Positions 47,401-56,911 of a stretch of 64,000 nucleotides of DNA are shown here, piece by piece. Numbering within the stretch: position 1 is the stretch's first letter; each line of letters begins with the position of its first letter. The notes beneath the pieces were generated by a model, which saw only the letters and a program-made list of their open reading frames with translations, searched no databases and was not told the origin of the DNA. The position numbers and the translations under genes are program-made. The stretch covers positions 44,013,670 through 44,077,669 of the forward strand of contig OZ025248.1 of assembly GCA_964019135.1 (NCBI GenBank), given 5' to 3'. This stretch comes from Arenicola marina (taxonomy: Eukaryota; Annelida; Polychaeta; Arenicolidae).

Positions 47401-50400
47401 TAGTAGTCGACCAAAAGAGTGGGCAAGTCAATTAGGCATTGTTTATACAGGTGGTTGACGTGTAATGGGGCTGCACAGTTATCACAGGTTCTATTTCCGG
47501 TTTAGGTCCTTTGGGCACCAACAAAAAAAAACAATGTGCTCTTAGAACGAGTGCGCATCACACTGGTGCCTTGCTACAGCTGCTTGACTTGCACTCATTG
47601 TAGTCAATGTTTGAGTGTTGGGAACCGGCCAGCTGCACGGTTTGTGCGTGAAGAATCGAGTGGGTGTGAGTTTGCTTTGGTCCAGGCCTTGCTAACTATG
47701 AAATCTTAATATAGTTAAAGATAAGACATTTATCTCCCCATAATGCATGTGGTCTGTTTGAGGAGACTGTTGTAAGTGTTGTAGTTTGAGGCAATTCATC
47801 GATGTTAACATTTCTGGACAAACTGAACACCATTTTGCTCACCTGGTCAGTCCATATAAGGAGTGTTGTTACGTAACCATAGATACCATGTGCCGTCATG
47901 ATGATTATCACATTCTGGTTTATGAACTGTCTAACTGCTCAAATATTACATACAACTACTTGGATGGTTATAATTCTGATATGCGCAGAACTTCAGTGGT
48001 TAGTTGTGCACCCAAAGACAGCTTTAGCTGGTCTTCTGTGTGAGTTGAGTGAAGGCTGGAAGGTAGGCAGCAAGTACAGGCCATTGATGCTAGACATTGA
48101 TGTAGAGCATAAGTATGCCCGTCTCGTGGGATCTTGGTAATATCCTGTAGGGACTGTACAGCCATATGGTATATTTAGGAAAGGAGTGCACCATATAAGA
48201 AATCTAGATATTGAGAAATCTATGGGTTGTAAATAAGTCTCAAACCCTCCTGTCTCTTACTTCATGCCTCTTCTCACTCAGACCAACACTACCTTTGTTT
48301 TATTGATATTAAATCAAAAACAGCTGTCACCAGAAAGTCTTTTGCATTTTTGCCTAAGCATTAAGGTTACCTTATAATTTAGGCTATAATCATTCACAAT
48401 CACCAAAACCAAATACAGTGGTTCCTGTGTTATACAAGATCTGTTCTGCCAGCCCAAATAGACTGTATAATAGAGATGCTGTTGTGTACCTGTATGTGTT
48501 GACTCAAGTACTTAGAGAGCCCTACTTATATCAAATGTATAAACCAGGTGTGAATAACAATGACACCCACTTAGAAGTCTACTTGTTAACAACCAATCAG
48601 ATTAGCCCAATGTATTCTTTGTTTAAAGCCAATTGAGTTGGCTGTCACACCTCGCCACACTCTAACTAGTTAACAAAGGGATTAAATTGTGTGTAGATCG
48701 CATATGGAGTCTAAATGTCAGTCCCTGCATTATAGGACTCCCTCCATTATCCTGTCTTTTCTCTGTGCACAAAACACTTTTACATGTTAAAGCCTTTTTA
48801 TTATGTAACTCCCTCGCAAATACAACTTACGACTGACATTTGGACTCATTATGACACTGACACACAATTTAATCCTGAGGCAGCGCTGCATGGCAGTCAA
48901 CAGTCATATTACAGATAAATGATATGCAATTAATCAAAACCCTATAGGTTTTGATATCAAAGCTAAAGTTTTTTATGAACCGTCAACTGAAGTTAACCCT
49001 GAGAAAACTGCCCATTCCACTTCCTCCGTTATGTACTGGCAGAACAGAAGTGTCATAATGCAGGGACTACTGTATTGATAAAACCAGGTGTAATGACCAG
49101 CTTTGCAAGAGTAATATTTATATTTTGACTTCTCATACCAACATGCCTTTTCATCTTTATATCATATACCTCCCAGCGAAGTTTGGGCACACATTTTGGT
49201 AAAATAGGACAACAGCTTCTCTCAAGTGTCAGTGACAGTGTTTTCAAGTTGACATCATCATGGCATTTAGCCTGAAAATCAGACTTTAATGTCGTGACAG
49301 TCTGAAGGATCGATACTAACGTCTGAAATCATAGGCCTTGGGCGCTGTCCACAAAACCTATTTGACCACCTTGACTAAAACCCTTGCTTGTCAGCCACCA
49401 AAAAATTGATTTTTTCCCTTCTTTAATCTTAATGAAAGCTTGGAGAGATGAGATTCAAAGTTGTACATGCAAGGTTACTTTGTCAACCACTTTTTACACA
49501 CCTTGCGTTTCTTTTCGCGGTGTCAGCCCCCATTTTTTCTTGGCGTTGTGACTAGTGGTGATACCTATAGAGTCATTGGGAACTAAAAACTGCATGTAAT
49601 TTTTATAGCCATACATGACCATTACAAGCAGAGAGCTGTGTAAGGTCATACCAACAAGCGCACGTTTGCTGTACAAAACGGCACATGACATCGCCACAAG
49701 CATCCCTTCCGCTAACTCGAAATACTTAATATCTTCTTCATTCTTATTTCTAATGTGGGGTAGGTCTTATAAAGGCTAAACTCACGCACAGACTGTACAA
49801 TTCCGATTCTTTTCCAAGCTTTTTATTTCACATCACTTTGTCTGCCATGACAGTTCTCGTTTAGGTCACATGACACATAAAAATATAGAGGTGTACGCGA
49901 GATGTCACATGCTTCTCAATCATGTGTCAGTAAGACTTTTATTGTCAAATATTTAAAGATAACGATAAATGGAAATTTGGTGGACGTGGGGGGTTTGGGG
50001 ACGCAGAGGGTGGGTACATATAAGTCATTTGTCAAGTGTACTTACTTTGTCTTTCATCAAAGGGAGTAATGCCATAATGTTACTCTTTCCATGTTCGGTG
50101 GGTAAGAGGCAAAATACATTGTTTCCTTCATATAAGACATAAGTGCTTCAGTCTACTCTGTGTTGTGATTGTACGGAAGCATCAAATCACGGCTGACATT
50201 CGATATCAAATCTCGCGCCGACAAAGAGGCCATGACGAAGCGAAAACATTCAACGACCAATTTCAGACCGCACGGTAGCACCTCTACGTCATCTCGCAGG
50301 CATAATGAGAACCTCGCGAGAACTGTCATGGCAGACTAAGTGATGTGAAATAAAAAGCTTGGAAAAGAATCGGAATTGTACAGTCTGTGCGTGAGTTTAG

Positions 50401-51373
50401 CCTTTATAAGACCTACCCCACATTAGAAATAAGAATGAAGAAGATATTAAGTATTTCGAGTTAGCGGAAGGGATACTTGTTATGCTTGTGGCGATGTCAT
50501 GTGCCGTTTTGTACAGCAAACGTGCGCTTGTTGGTATGACCTTACACGGCCCACCTTACACAGCTCTCTGCTTGTAATGGTCATGTATGGCTAGTAATTT
50601 TTAGTGCATAACGACCGGATAGGCGTCACCACTGGTCAAAGCGCCAAGATGGCAAGAAAAAATGGCGGCTGACACCGCGGAAAGAAACACATGGTGTTTA
50701 AAAATCAAGTTTTTATGGAGTAATCTTGCATGTAAGACCTTGAATCTCGTCTCCCCAAGCTTCCATTAAGATTAAAGAAGGGAAAAAATCAATTTTTTGG
50801 TGGCTGGCAAGTGAGGGTTTTAGTCAAGGTGGTCAAATAGGTTTTGTGAACAGCGCCCAAAGCCTGTGATTTCAGACGTTAGTGTCGATCCGTCAGACTG
50901 TCACGACATTAACGTCTGATTTTCAGGCTACATGGCATTGACTGATTGATGCATATGAAGTTATTCTGATAGCACACAGCAAATGTTCCCCTACCTGCCA
51001 CCGGCAACAGAGATTGAACTGTTGAATAGTCTGTGTGTTTCTCTTATATAATTTCAGAGTTTAAATCATGCAGGTAAGGATTTCTCCTATAATGACAAAT
51101 TTCTTGCATGGAAGTGTTGGTGAACACGCCGGGCAGTTAACACACATGGGCGCAGCCATGTTGAAAATGGAAACGAGCAACCTCACGTTGAACAAAATAG
51201 AACTTAAATCGTAATATCAAATAGTAATATCAACAGATAAAGGACATTTCCATGAAGACGATTTGGTAAAGGAGCACCATACTAAACTTCATGTCTTTAG
51301 GAAGCTTCAAACCAAGTTATATTATGGAATTATAGTCTTAGCAAGCCACTCATACCTTCGCCTGGAACCCCAT
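41449..51373 (-). CDS. RPL13A: ribosomal protein L13A (uL13), seven coding exons
   Basis: Large-subunit ribosomal protein uL13. Coding exons in transcript order: 51356-51373, 46912-46984, 46653-46718, 45304-45405, 44930-45075, 41928-42050, 41449-41532. All introns are GT-AG and the phases join to 203 codons, the same length as the human protein. The product starts [20 protein letters not shown], continues with [52 protein letters not shown] and GRLSHEVGW, and ends ESFGYR, all strongly conserved uL13 segments. Exon 1 encodes only six residues. Introns 3 and 5 host box C/D snoRNAs on the same strand; intron 1 (4.4 kb) holds two DNA transposons. Expression is probably growth-controlled through the pyrimidine-rich 5' end. 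Intron load makes this gene about 10 kb, long for a ribosomal-protein gene. No damage to the coding sequence is seen. Confidence 0.96.
41690..41925. repeat. tandem repeat in RPL13A intron 6
   Basis: Three units containing GAGCACCTGCAGGAGGCTGG (or close variants) spaced about 60-130 bp apart, two of them preceded by TTCTAACATAGCCTATACA. No C/D or H/ACA motifs are seen. Confidence 0.7.
42422..42500 (-). ncRNA. SNORD33: SNORD33-type box C/D snoRNA, copy 1
   Basis: On the minus strand: terminal stem AGCAACC/GGTTGCT, C box GTGATGA (42486-42492), C'-like GGATGAAA, guide CATGCACTACCAT, and D box CTGA (42429-42432). The guide is the one human U33 uses; the five-nucleotide rule puts the methyl group on the 18S residue equivalent to human U1326. 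Lies in RPL13A intron 5, on the host strand. It is the most diverged in its flanks and has the best terminal stem, so it may be the founding copy. Confidence 0.88.
42863..42945 (-). ncRNA. SNORD33: SNORD33-type box C/D snoRNA, copy 2
   Basis: C box GTGATGA (42928-42934), D'-like TTGA, C'-like GGATGAAA, guide CATGCACTACCAT, D box CTGA (42872-42875). Closing sequence GCCTC / GGCTGCAG. Same intron and strand as copy 1; nearly identical to copies 3 and 4, with shared flanks. Confidence 0.85.
43150..43200 (-). repeat. tRNA-like 5' fragment in RPL13A intron 5
   Basis: On the minus strand, GCCTCAATAGCTCAGTTGGT followed by ATGCAAGCTGATCTACAG resembles the D-arm/A-box half of a tRNA. There is no T-arm or B-box, so it is a SINE-head fragment. 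A weaker relative lies at 42727-42765, in the matching position before copy 2, so it was probably duplicated with the snoRNA unit. Confidence 0.5.
43312..43396 (-). ncRNA. SNORD33: SNORD33-type box C/D snoRNA, copy 3
   Basis: C box GTGATGA (43379-43385), guide CATGCACTACCAT, D box CTGA (43323-43326). Differs from copy 2 at a few internal positions. The upstream flanks of copies 2 and 3 are also related (AATTACAGACAARARAA...TTGTCGGCTGCAG), showing that the duplicated unit was several hundred bases long. Confidence 0.85.
43536..43735 (-). mobile_element. SINE body, second copy
   Basis: Matches the body of the SINE at 18737-18986 (CTTTGCGAAGAAAGACAT, CACAGCGGGGCTCGAACCAC, GATCCACGTGCCGTCAGGC). 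The B-box region is better kept than in the first copy (GGTTCGAGCCCCGC on the minus strand), but the A-box head is missing. Confidence 0.7.
43841..43923 (-). ncRNA. SNORD33: SNORD33-type box C/D snoRNA, copy 4
   Basis: C box GTGATGA (43906-43912), guide CATGCACTACCAT, D box CTGA (43850-43853). Nearly identical to copies 2 and 3. Preceded by a block (AAAAACAGTCGCRGRAGCA) shared with copy 5. Confidence 0.85.
43946..44028 (-). pseudogene. decayed SNORD33-like copy
   Basis: Aligns with the guide half of SNORD33 copies (TTACAAACGTGCACT, GGCTGCAGG) but the D-box region is interrupted by ACAACGGCACAC and no C box remains (GTGTCAG). A second such decayed unit follows at 44344-44418 after copy 5, so the array duplicated as a functional-plus-decayed pair. 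Confidence 0.5.
44244..44326 (-). ncRNA. SNORD33: SNORD33-type box C/D snoRNA, copy 5 (variant)
   Basis: D box CTGA (44253-44256) is intact, but the C box reads GTGATTA and the guide CATGCGCTACCAT carries one change. The C-box change falls in the kink-turn core, so assembly of a working snoRNP is doubtful. Confidence 0.65.
44344..44418 (-). pseudogene. decayed SNORD33-like copy, second
   Basis: Repeats the decayed unit at 43946-44028 with small differences (GTACTTTCATGACTGACAC). Lacks a C box and a correctly placed D box. Confidence 0.5.
44530..44612 (-). ncRNA. SNORD33: SNORD33-type box C/D snoRNA, copy 6 (variant)
   Basis: Guide CATGCACTACCAT and D box CTGA (44539-44542) are intact; the C box is GTGACGA. 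It is closest to the 3' splice-donor side (exon 5 begins at 44930) and is more diverged than copies 2-4. Confidence 0.65.
45553..45622 (-). ncRNA. box C/D snoRNA, SNORD42-like guide, copy a
   Basis: On the minus strand: terminal stem GTGCA/TGCAC, C box GTGATGG (45610-45616), D' CTGA, guide ATCTAAGGAACCT, D box CTGA (45558-45561). The guide is complementary to GGUUCCUUAGAU in the 5' domain of many invertebrate 18S rRNAs. The five-nucleotide rule selects the second U of GGUU, which I count as human 18S U116, the site guided by SNORD42. Hosted in RPL13A intron 3. The last C-box base (G for A) is unusual. Confidence 0.75.
45788..45857 (-). ncRNA. box C/D snoRNA, SNORD42-like guide, copy b
   Basis: C box GTGATGG (45845-45851), D' CTGA, guide ATCTAAGGAACCT and D box CTGA (45793-45796), closed by GTGCGTG / TGCACAC. 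Nearly identical to copy a; the flanking AAAAATTGCA/CAATTAAAGTGTG blocks are shared, so the duplication took in flanks. Confidence 0.75.
45953..46020 (-). pseudogene. decayed SNORD42-like copy c
   Basis: Keeps GGGGAACCTCTGATGCAT at the 3' side but the guide is altered (TTGGGGAACC) and no C box is found at the expected distance. Confidence 0.45.
46321..46389 (-). ncRNA. box C/D snoRNA, SNORD42-like guide, copy d
   Basis: Terminal stem GTGCA/TGCAC, C box GTGATGG (46377-46383), guide ATCTAAGGAACCT, D box CTGA (46326-46329). The internal part differs from copies a and b (CAGATTATAATTTGGTGAT), while the stem, C box, guide and D box are unchanged, which is the pattern expected if function is being kept. 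Confidence 0.75.
47468..48163 (-). mobile_element. GGGCTGTACAG-ended element in RPL13A intron 1
   Basis: Reverse complement of the 16671 copy from end to end: GGACTGTACAGCC-type left end at 48163 and CTGTGCAGCCCC right end at 47468, with all middle blocks (GTTACGTAACAACACTCC, CCACATGCATTATGGGGAG, GGTGTGAGTTTGC on the plus strand). Single unit without the tandem tail. Non-autonomous. Confidence 0.75.
49268..50930. mobile_element. MULE-like long-TIR element, 9-bp duplication, in RPL13A intron 1
   Basis: Arms of about 600 bp (49268-49860 and 50310-50930) are inverted copies, starting TAGCCTGAAAATCAGAC and ending GTCTGATTTTCAGGCTA, with long near-identical runs such as TTATAAAGGCTAAACTCACG. Both sides are flanked by the direct 9-bp repeat CATGGCATT (49259-49267 and 50931-50939). 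Very long TIRs plus a 9-bp duplication fit Mutator-like elements; hAT (8 bp) is less likely. The 450-bp centre has no frame of note. Non-autonomous. Transcribed as part of the intron, the arms could form a long RNA hairpin. Confidence 0.82.
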
Positions 51374-51381
51374 GTCTAAGC

Positions 51382-51392
51382 GGAAAAGGAAG
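51382..51392 (-). promoter_or_regulatory. 5'TOP motif of RPL13A
   Basis: Minus-strand CTTCCTTTTCC, eight bases before the ATG, a C followed by an uninterrupted pyrimidine run. Such a motif at the transcription start marks ribosomal-protein mRNAs whose translation is controlled by growth signalling (mTOR/LARP1). The exact start site is inferred. Confidence 0.65.
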
Positions 51393-52394
51393 TTACACGG
51401 GGCTGCACGCTGCAAGAAACGGGGTCCGTTGTACGGTGCTACCACCTAGTGAATACGCAGTGAACACGCCAATATGTGCCGCCATCTAGCGATTACCGTG
51501 CACAACTTACGGTTTATGCGACAGATACGCATCTCTGGATGATAATTTTTAACCCATCGGTAACCATGTTATTTATGCCGTAGTAAATTATCGAGCTTTG
51601 GAAACAAACAAAGCATAGGTTGACGTTCGATTTGTTTAGCTACAGCATATAGCATGACACCAGCTGCAGCAGAGAATTAGGGCCTATAGTCACAGTGCTT
51701 AAGTCACTAAAGTGTCAGCATGGAGAAATCTTGTTTGTGTCTTAAAAAAGGATAACATCACAGTACACACGTAAGTTTGGTATCATTAAAATTGCACGGT
51801 GTTGCTTTCTCACGTCAGTGATTTTTAGAGCGATCGCGACAAATTCACGGAAAATATTGGCCGAAACGTGAGCCCGCGGCATTTATGACTGACTTTTTTT
51901 AGTCGAGGCGGTATACACGCCTCACGTACAACACTGACACACACAACATCCTTATAACAGGCGGATTGCATACATCATAATGTGGCTGAACAGGAGTCAA
52001 TCAGCTCAGTCAATAATAAAATAATGAGTTTGTACTCAGAAATATGCGACTAATAAACACATTTACAACAGTGACATAGATGTCTATACGACTGTATTTT
52101 AGGCACCCTTCTACGCGATCTATTCTATTGGTGTGTAACATGAATGAAACAATCCGTTGCTTAGTGACCGCTTGACGGCTCGTGTCACAACCGAGATTTT
52201 GAAAGAATCCGCAGCAAGTCAACAAAGTTCCTGTTCTCGATCTCAAGTCAAGATAAGTTCAGCCGAGGAACCATCCCTTCAACATGAATAATGTGCTAAG
52301 CTTAATTCCTTGTTCGGGCTCGTAATGCGGAACACGGAATAACTGATTTTACTAAGCATCGTAGGCCTAATATTTCTATAAAATCAGATCAAGG
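51393..52394. other. intergenic, shared upstream region of two divergent genes
   Basis: About 1 kb between the RPL13A start (minus) and the unknown 617-residue gene (plus). Contains a small dispersed repeat at 51840-51905 related to 22047-22115. No other gene seen. Confidence 0.5.
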
Positions 52395-54248
52395 ATGCCC
52401 AACGATTTGCTGCGCCGACTGTCAAGAAGGTGGTCGAGAAAATCACGCGAACGGACCACCGAAAATGAATCAATGCCATCATCTTATTTTGGGACACCTG
52501 CCACTAGCTACAACTACGACTTGAAAGTCAATGGCAATGGCCATCGTGCGAATAAAAATTCCAGCACGTTTTGTAATCTCGAGGAAAGCATATCTTTTCG
52601 GGGTGACATTAGGCCTAATTCACGATGTGGAGACAACACCCAACCAAAGCGATGGGCGAGCTTTTCAAAGGCCATTAAGTGGCTTTCTCCTAACAAGCTG
52701 TTCCGTATGCCTAGCAAGCGCAGAACCAGAGACCAAAACACCAGAGAAAGTCCCAGCACTAAGGATAGCAGCTACACCAACCTATCTGCATATGATGAGA
52801 CCATGTGGCAGTGCAGAACAAAACCAGCGACGGACAGGCCAAACGACAGTGAGCCAAATCGGACCCATAATGCTACTTGTACTACAGATACTTTTTATCT
52901 TGAAAACCCTAATGACACTATGAAAAATGACTCACTGAAATACGATTGTCACAACGACGCTAACCTTACACTTACTGCGGATACAGATATCTCGATTGGA
53001 GATATCGACAGGTCTTGGGTTGAAGACGAAACTATGCGAAAAATTGGTGATCAAGCTATGGCTAGACGTAAAAGGGCAGTGCGGGCACGCTCTGCTCACT
53101 CTTATGAGGAGCATGTCACTACTAGGAGAAAAAGTAAATTTTCACGGATAAAGGCAATTGGAAAGGTTCGAAGTAATTCAACTGAAAATTGTCATAGCAT
53201 TCCCGGACGCCGTCCGGTGAATAGGACGACTTCATCACATCTAGCTTCTGGGAAAGAACAAAGTTTCTTCGCTCCGACGCAGGAATCTTGTGCCAGTGTG
53301 CGTAGTTCCCGACACGATCAGCCGAAGTCGCAAGCTAGATCACTGCAACAAGGTGAAGGACGTCGCCGTTCAGCCTTTTCATCCCCGGACAGAAGAGCAC
53401 ACCACGTGTCGCCCCCTCGCTATTTTTCATCGCCTATTTGTGACGTCACAGATGCGCCGTTACCACACGCGAATCACATCATTCGGTTCAGGCGGCAGGA
53501 GAGGGCAGCGTCCCTGGGAACGCCTTGTCAAGCTTTGGATCCCCGCGGTCTCAAAGTGAAAGAACCGTATAAGCCCACTCAACCATCCCCTGATAAGCAT
53601 CCCTTCAGCAAGGAAGACCCCACTTTAGGATGCCAAGGAAGAAATATGAGCGATGTGCCCCTTCGCCGAGTGCTGAGCCTCAACAACCTTGCAGAATATG
53701 AACGTTATTACAAATTTCTGGCCAGCAGATACAACAGGGGTCCACCCAACAATTCTGTCACCGAGCCAGAACACATTCTTCAAGTATTCGCAAAGCAACT
53801 TCGTGACTTTGCAGGAGAAATGGATGCACTTTGGCCAAGAAAACATCGACATTCGTCCACCCGCAAAATAAGAGAATACAACGGGGAAGAGCGGCTTTTG
53901 AACATAAACATATTGGAATCGTCTCCATGTGAACATTTATCCCAATCCCTGGACGACCGAAACGTCGGTAGTTCCGGCAAGATTGCGGAACATGTAAAGT
54001 CTCGCGTTCACTCGATTGCTAGGGTGACAAGATTAATGAGTCCCATCCCTTTCCGTATGCCGAGCGTCACAATTGTCAAGCGTCCCTTTTTCAATCCCAT
54101 AACCCGGGTGGCAAGTGAAACCGAAGCCAACAGTGGAAAAGTACAGGAGACGGATAAAGAGATGGGGTCTTCCTGGATGCCTCCAGGGTTGACCGTGGAG
54201 GCCGCCCCAAGCTCACACGGTCGCTTCTGCATCCCCGTTGTCCCTTAA
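52395..54248 (+). CDS. unknown basic Ser/Arg-rich protein, 617 residues
   Basis: I do not recognise this protein. It is one uninterrupted 617-codon frame, far longer than chance allows. It starts MPNDLLRRLSRRWSRKSRER, is rich in Ser, Arg, Asn and Thr, and is probably mostly disordered. There is no signal peptide or membrane segment. A motif occurs twice: LSPNKLFRMPS (97-107) and MSPIPFRMPS (548-557). The only segment that looks folded is about 423-490 (LSLNNLAEYERYYKFLASRY, then ILQVFAKQLRDFAGEMDALW), which reads as amphipathic helices. Several Arg/Lys-Ser contexts (RRLS, RRKS, RSAHS) look like basophilic kinase sites. It lies 1 kb from RPL13A in divergent orientation. It may be a single-exon gene or the large exon of a longer one; an AG lies 10 bases before the ATG. 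No polyadenylation signal is obvious close by. Confidence 0.75.
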   Translation: MPNDLLRRLSRRWSRKSRERTTENESMPSSYFGTPATSYNYDLKVNGNGHRANKNSSTFCNLEESISFRGDIRPNSRCGDNTQPKRWASFSKAIKWLSPNKLFRMPSKRRTRDQNTRESPSTKDSSYTNLSAYDETMWQCRTKPATDRPNDSEPNRTHNATCTTDTFYLENPNDTMKNDSLKYDCHNDANLTLTADTDISIGDIDRSWVEDETMRKIGDQAMARRKRAVRARSAHSYEEHVTTRRKSKFSRIKAIGKVRSNSTENCHSIPGRRPVNRTTSSHLASGKEQSFFAPTQESCASVRSSRHDQPKSQARSLQQGEGRRRSAFSSPDRRAHHVSPPRYFSSPICDVTDAPLPHANHIIRFRRQERAASLGTPCQALDPRGLKVKEPYKPTQPSPDKHPFSKEDPTLGCQGRNMSDVPLRRVLSLNNLAEYERYYKFLASRYNRGPPNNSVTEPEHILQVFAKQLRDFAGEMDALWPRKHRHSSTRKIREYNGEERLLNINILESSPCEHLSQSLDDRNVGSSGKIAEHVKSRVHSIARVTRLMSPIPFRMPSVTIVKRPFFNPITRVASETEANSGKVQETDKEMGSSWMPPGLTVEAAPSSHGRFCIPVVP

Positions 54249-55856
54249 ATACTGCAATACAACATTATAATAATCAGCAGTTGCTTCCTGCTCTTGTTTG
54301 AAGGAGCACTATAGTCTATAAAGTGAGTTATGAATTATTGTATGTTTATGTTGCATGGTATTTATTATATGTAATCAGAGCGTTGAAAATAAGACATGCG
54401 TTCATGCGCAGTGTAATGTAGCGTATATTACTCCCTCCAGAGTTCAATGACGAAGGGGTGCCGTGGACATATATCCTGTCACATGTTGAATCGGTCAATA
54501 CAGCCGCCAATGGCTGTTTTCGAGAAAAAAACAATTTGAGCAAGTTTTTTGCTCTCGTTAAAACTTGTTATTAAAATGTGCTAAGAAATTATTTGAACAT
54601 ACATTAAAGGTCACTTTCTCTCAGCCAATCAGAACCAAGACTTGCATGGGACATGCATAAAAATATGGCACTGTAAGCTACAGCCTTGATACGTAGAATA
54701 TTACGATACTACAGTAACTGTGTGTGGCTCCCCACCCAGTCGTAAACAAATTAGTGGGCACCCCCGACTATCCCCGCCCCCTCCCAGGACGGTCGCAAGT
54801 TTTCAGTGACACCCCCCCCCCCAACCCCAGTTTCATTTTAAAATGTTAAAATCACACTGATTCACGAGGACAATTAAGTCGTAGCTATAGTCATTGAAAT
54901 TACTGCTTCGTCAGCGTTCACAGGGACTATCAGATATTACGAAATGTTCTTCGAACTAATTCTGATTAAATCAGCCAAATGAGGCTAGGTGTAAAATGGC
55001 CCCGATCGTTGGGGTATACTGAAAATCAAGGAAAGGGGGGGGGGGTAAGCTTGCTGTGCCATTTAGAAACTAAGGTGAAGATACATAAATCTCCGTGAGT
55101 TAATAAGTATTTACAATTACTTATGACTGAACTATATATGTTTGAAATAAAAGAAGGAATTAAGGTCTGTTTTATCACTGTTTTGTGACATTGAACGTAA
55201 TAGGCTGTACCACCACCGTTGTTGCCGTCATCAAGGGGCTTCGGGGGCTACTCCTTGATCTCTAGCGTGATTTGTGGGCTTCCACCTGGTTTCAACCTCT
55301 GATCGATAGTTTGAGAGAGGTAAGAAATTGCTTTTCCTCCTTGGCCCCAAGCAATCTGTCAGGGAGTGTACCCAGGGTCAATAAGGTCGTAATAAATTGG
55401 GGCGGACAAAGCTGACAGCCGGGGTGGTATGGCTGACCTCTGACCCAACGTCACGAACGAAATGCAGCCAGGGTTGGGCAGTAGCTTGGGCGTCAGATTA
55501 ATGTCACAGGTGTGGATGTGCCGTCTGATCTAGCCATGTAGCGGTGGCCGCGTAAGCTGGCTTTCTGATATTCTCAGCGAGGGGGGAGGGGGTCATTAGG
55601 GCTGGTTTCGCGGACGCCCCGTGGTGCCTGGGAGATCTGACATTTCTAACGAAAAAAACAGAAATGGAATAAAAAAGAAATAAAAATAACCCTTCAAACA
55701 ATTTTGGAACAAAAGGGGGGGGAGGGCGTGGCTTTACCCAAACCCAGAATTGTATTTAGTACCCCCCCCCCCCCCACCCTCCCTCCGGACCTCAACTGCT
55801 GCTTCTCTGCTCGACTCTCACCTACTTAACCACCACCGGGTGGAAGGGGGGGGGGG
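54249..55856. other. intergenic, C/G-runs
   Basis: No gene seen. Contains C-runs near 54811-54820, G-run near 55037-55046 and mixed C-runs around 55763-55775. Confidence 0.5.
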
Positions 55857-56136
55857 CAGGGGCGGATCTAGGAATTTGCCAAGGGGGGGGGGGGGGGGGG
55901 GGTGCTCTCTGAAAACTTGCGACCGGGGGGGGGGGTTGCTCTCTAAAAAACTTGCGACCGGGGCGAAAGTGCTCTCTTTTTGCCAAGGGGGGGGGGGGTT
56001 GCTCTCTGAAAAACTGGCGACCGGGGGTGGGGGGGGGGGCGCTGCTCGGACAAGCCGACTTTAACAGTGTATGTTCAGGTTCCCAAGGGGGGGGGGTTGC
56101 AACCCCCCTAACCCCCCCCCCCTGGATCCGCCCCTG
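55857..56136. mobile_element. hAT-like MITE inserted in a poly(G) tract
   Basis: Ends CAGGGGCGGATC (55857-55868) and GGATCCGCCCCTG (56124-56136) form a TIR of the CAGGGGCGGATCCAGG type common to hAT MITEs in invertebrates. It is flanked by at least 10 G on each side, compatible with an 8-bp GGGGGGGG target duplication. Inside are four units of about 50 bp alternating G-runs with TTGCTCTCTGAAAAACTTGC. No coding capacity. Confidence 0.75.
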
Positions 56137-56911
56137 GGGGGGGGGGCTCAGATATTTAGGCGCCAGAAGGTTACAAAAAGGGGGCGGGGGAATACACTTT
56201 CCCCCGCCCCCTCCACTATTTACAATTCCACTTTTTTTTCCACTAACGTCCATACACCCTTGAGCCCCACCCCCTAGTTTTGCCCTTGCAATTGCCAACT
56301 TAAATATATAACATAACTTGTTTTATAATAGTTTGACATTAATTTCATACCGTAGCCTGTTGGTGATAATTAATAACGAATACCCATAGATAAATGTAAT
56401 TACCATTTTAGAGAAAGCTGTTTCAATGGCATTTAACTTTGTTTAAACCCACATACAACTAGTAAACGTTCATTCATATATGACTCATATGGCACCGAAC
56501 GTATTTCTCCTACACCGAATCTCCTATACCGAGCGTTGATTACACTTTCTTACGGGGTTTGTGGACTGAAGCAAAGTTGAATCATCTTGTATGTATCGTC
56601 AGCGTCTGAATGTGCACTTTATTTATCACCTAGATACCATCACACAACCGGTGATGACATGCTAAGACATACATTGTCCGAGATGAGACATCTGTGGTGT
56701 ATAAAGTATTATAAACAAGATATACACAGATAATTAAATTATATATTAAATAATAACAGCCTGGAATGCCTGACATTTAATCATTCCCCAACCGCGCCCT
56801 AGGTTTTTGGTAGGGCTCACTCCACCCAATGTGGATCTCCCGCCCGTTTCAAATTCTGGATTTGCCCTTTGCAGTGGAGAGAGCGGACATATATAAGAGT
56901 CATATCTCAGG
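56137..56911. other. intergenic, nothing recognised
   Basis: No gene or repeat recognised beyond the leading G-run. Confidence 0.45.

Noticed and set aside
55750-56298. Glycine- and proline-rich frames around the G-runs
   Set aside because: Low-complexity translation of poly(G)/poly(C) in a MITE.
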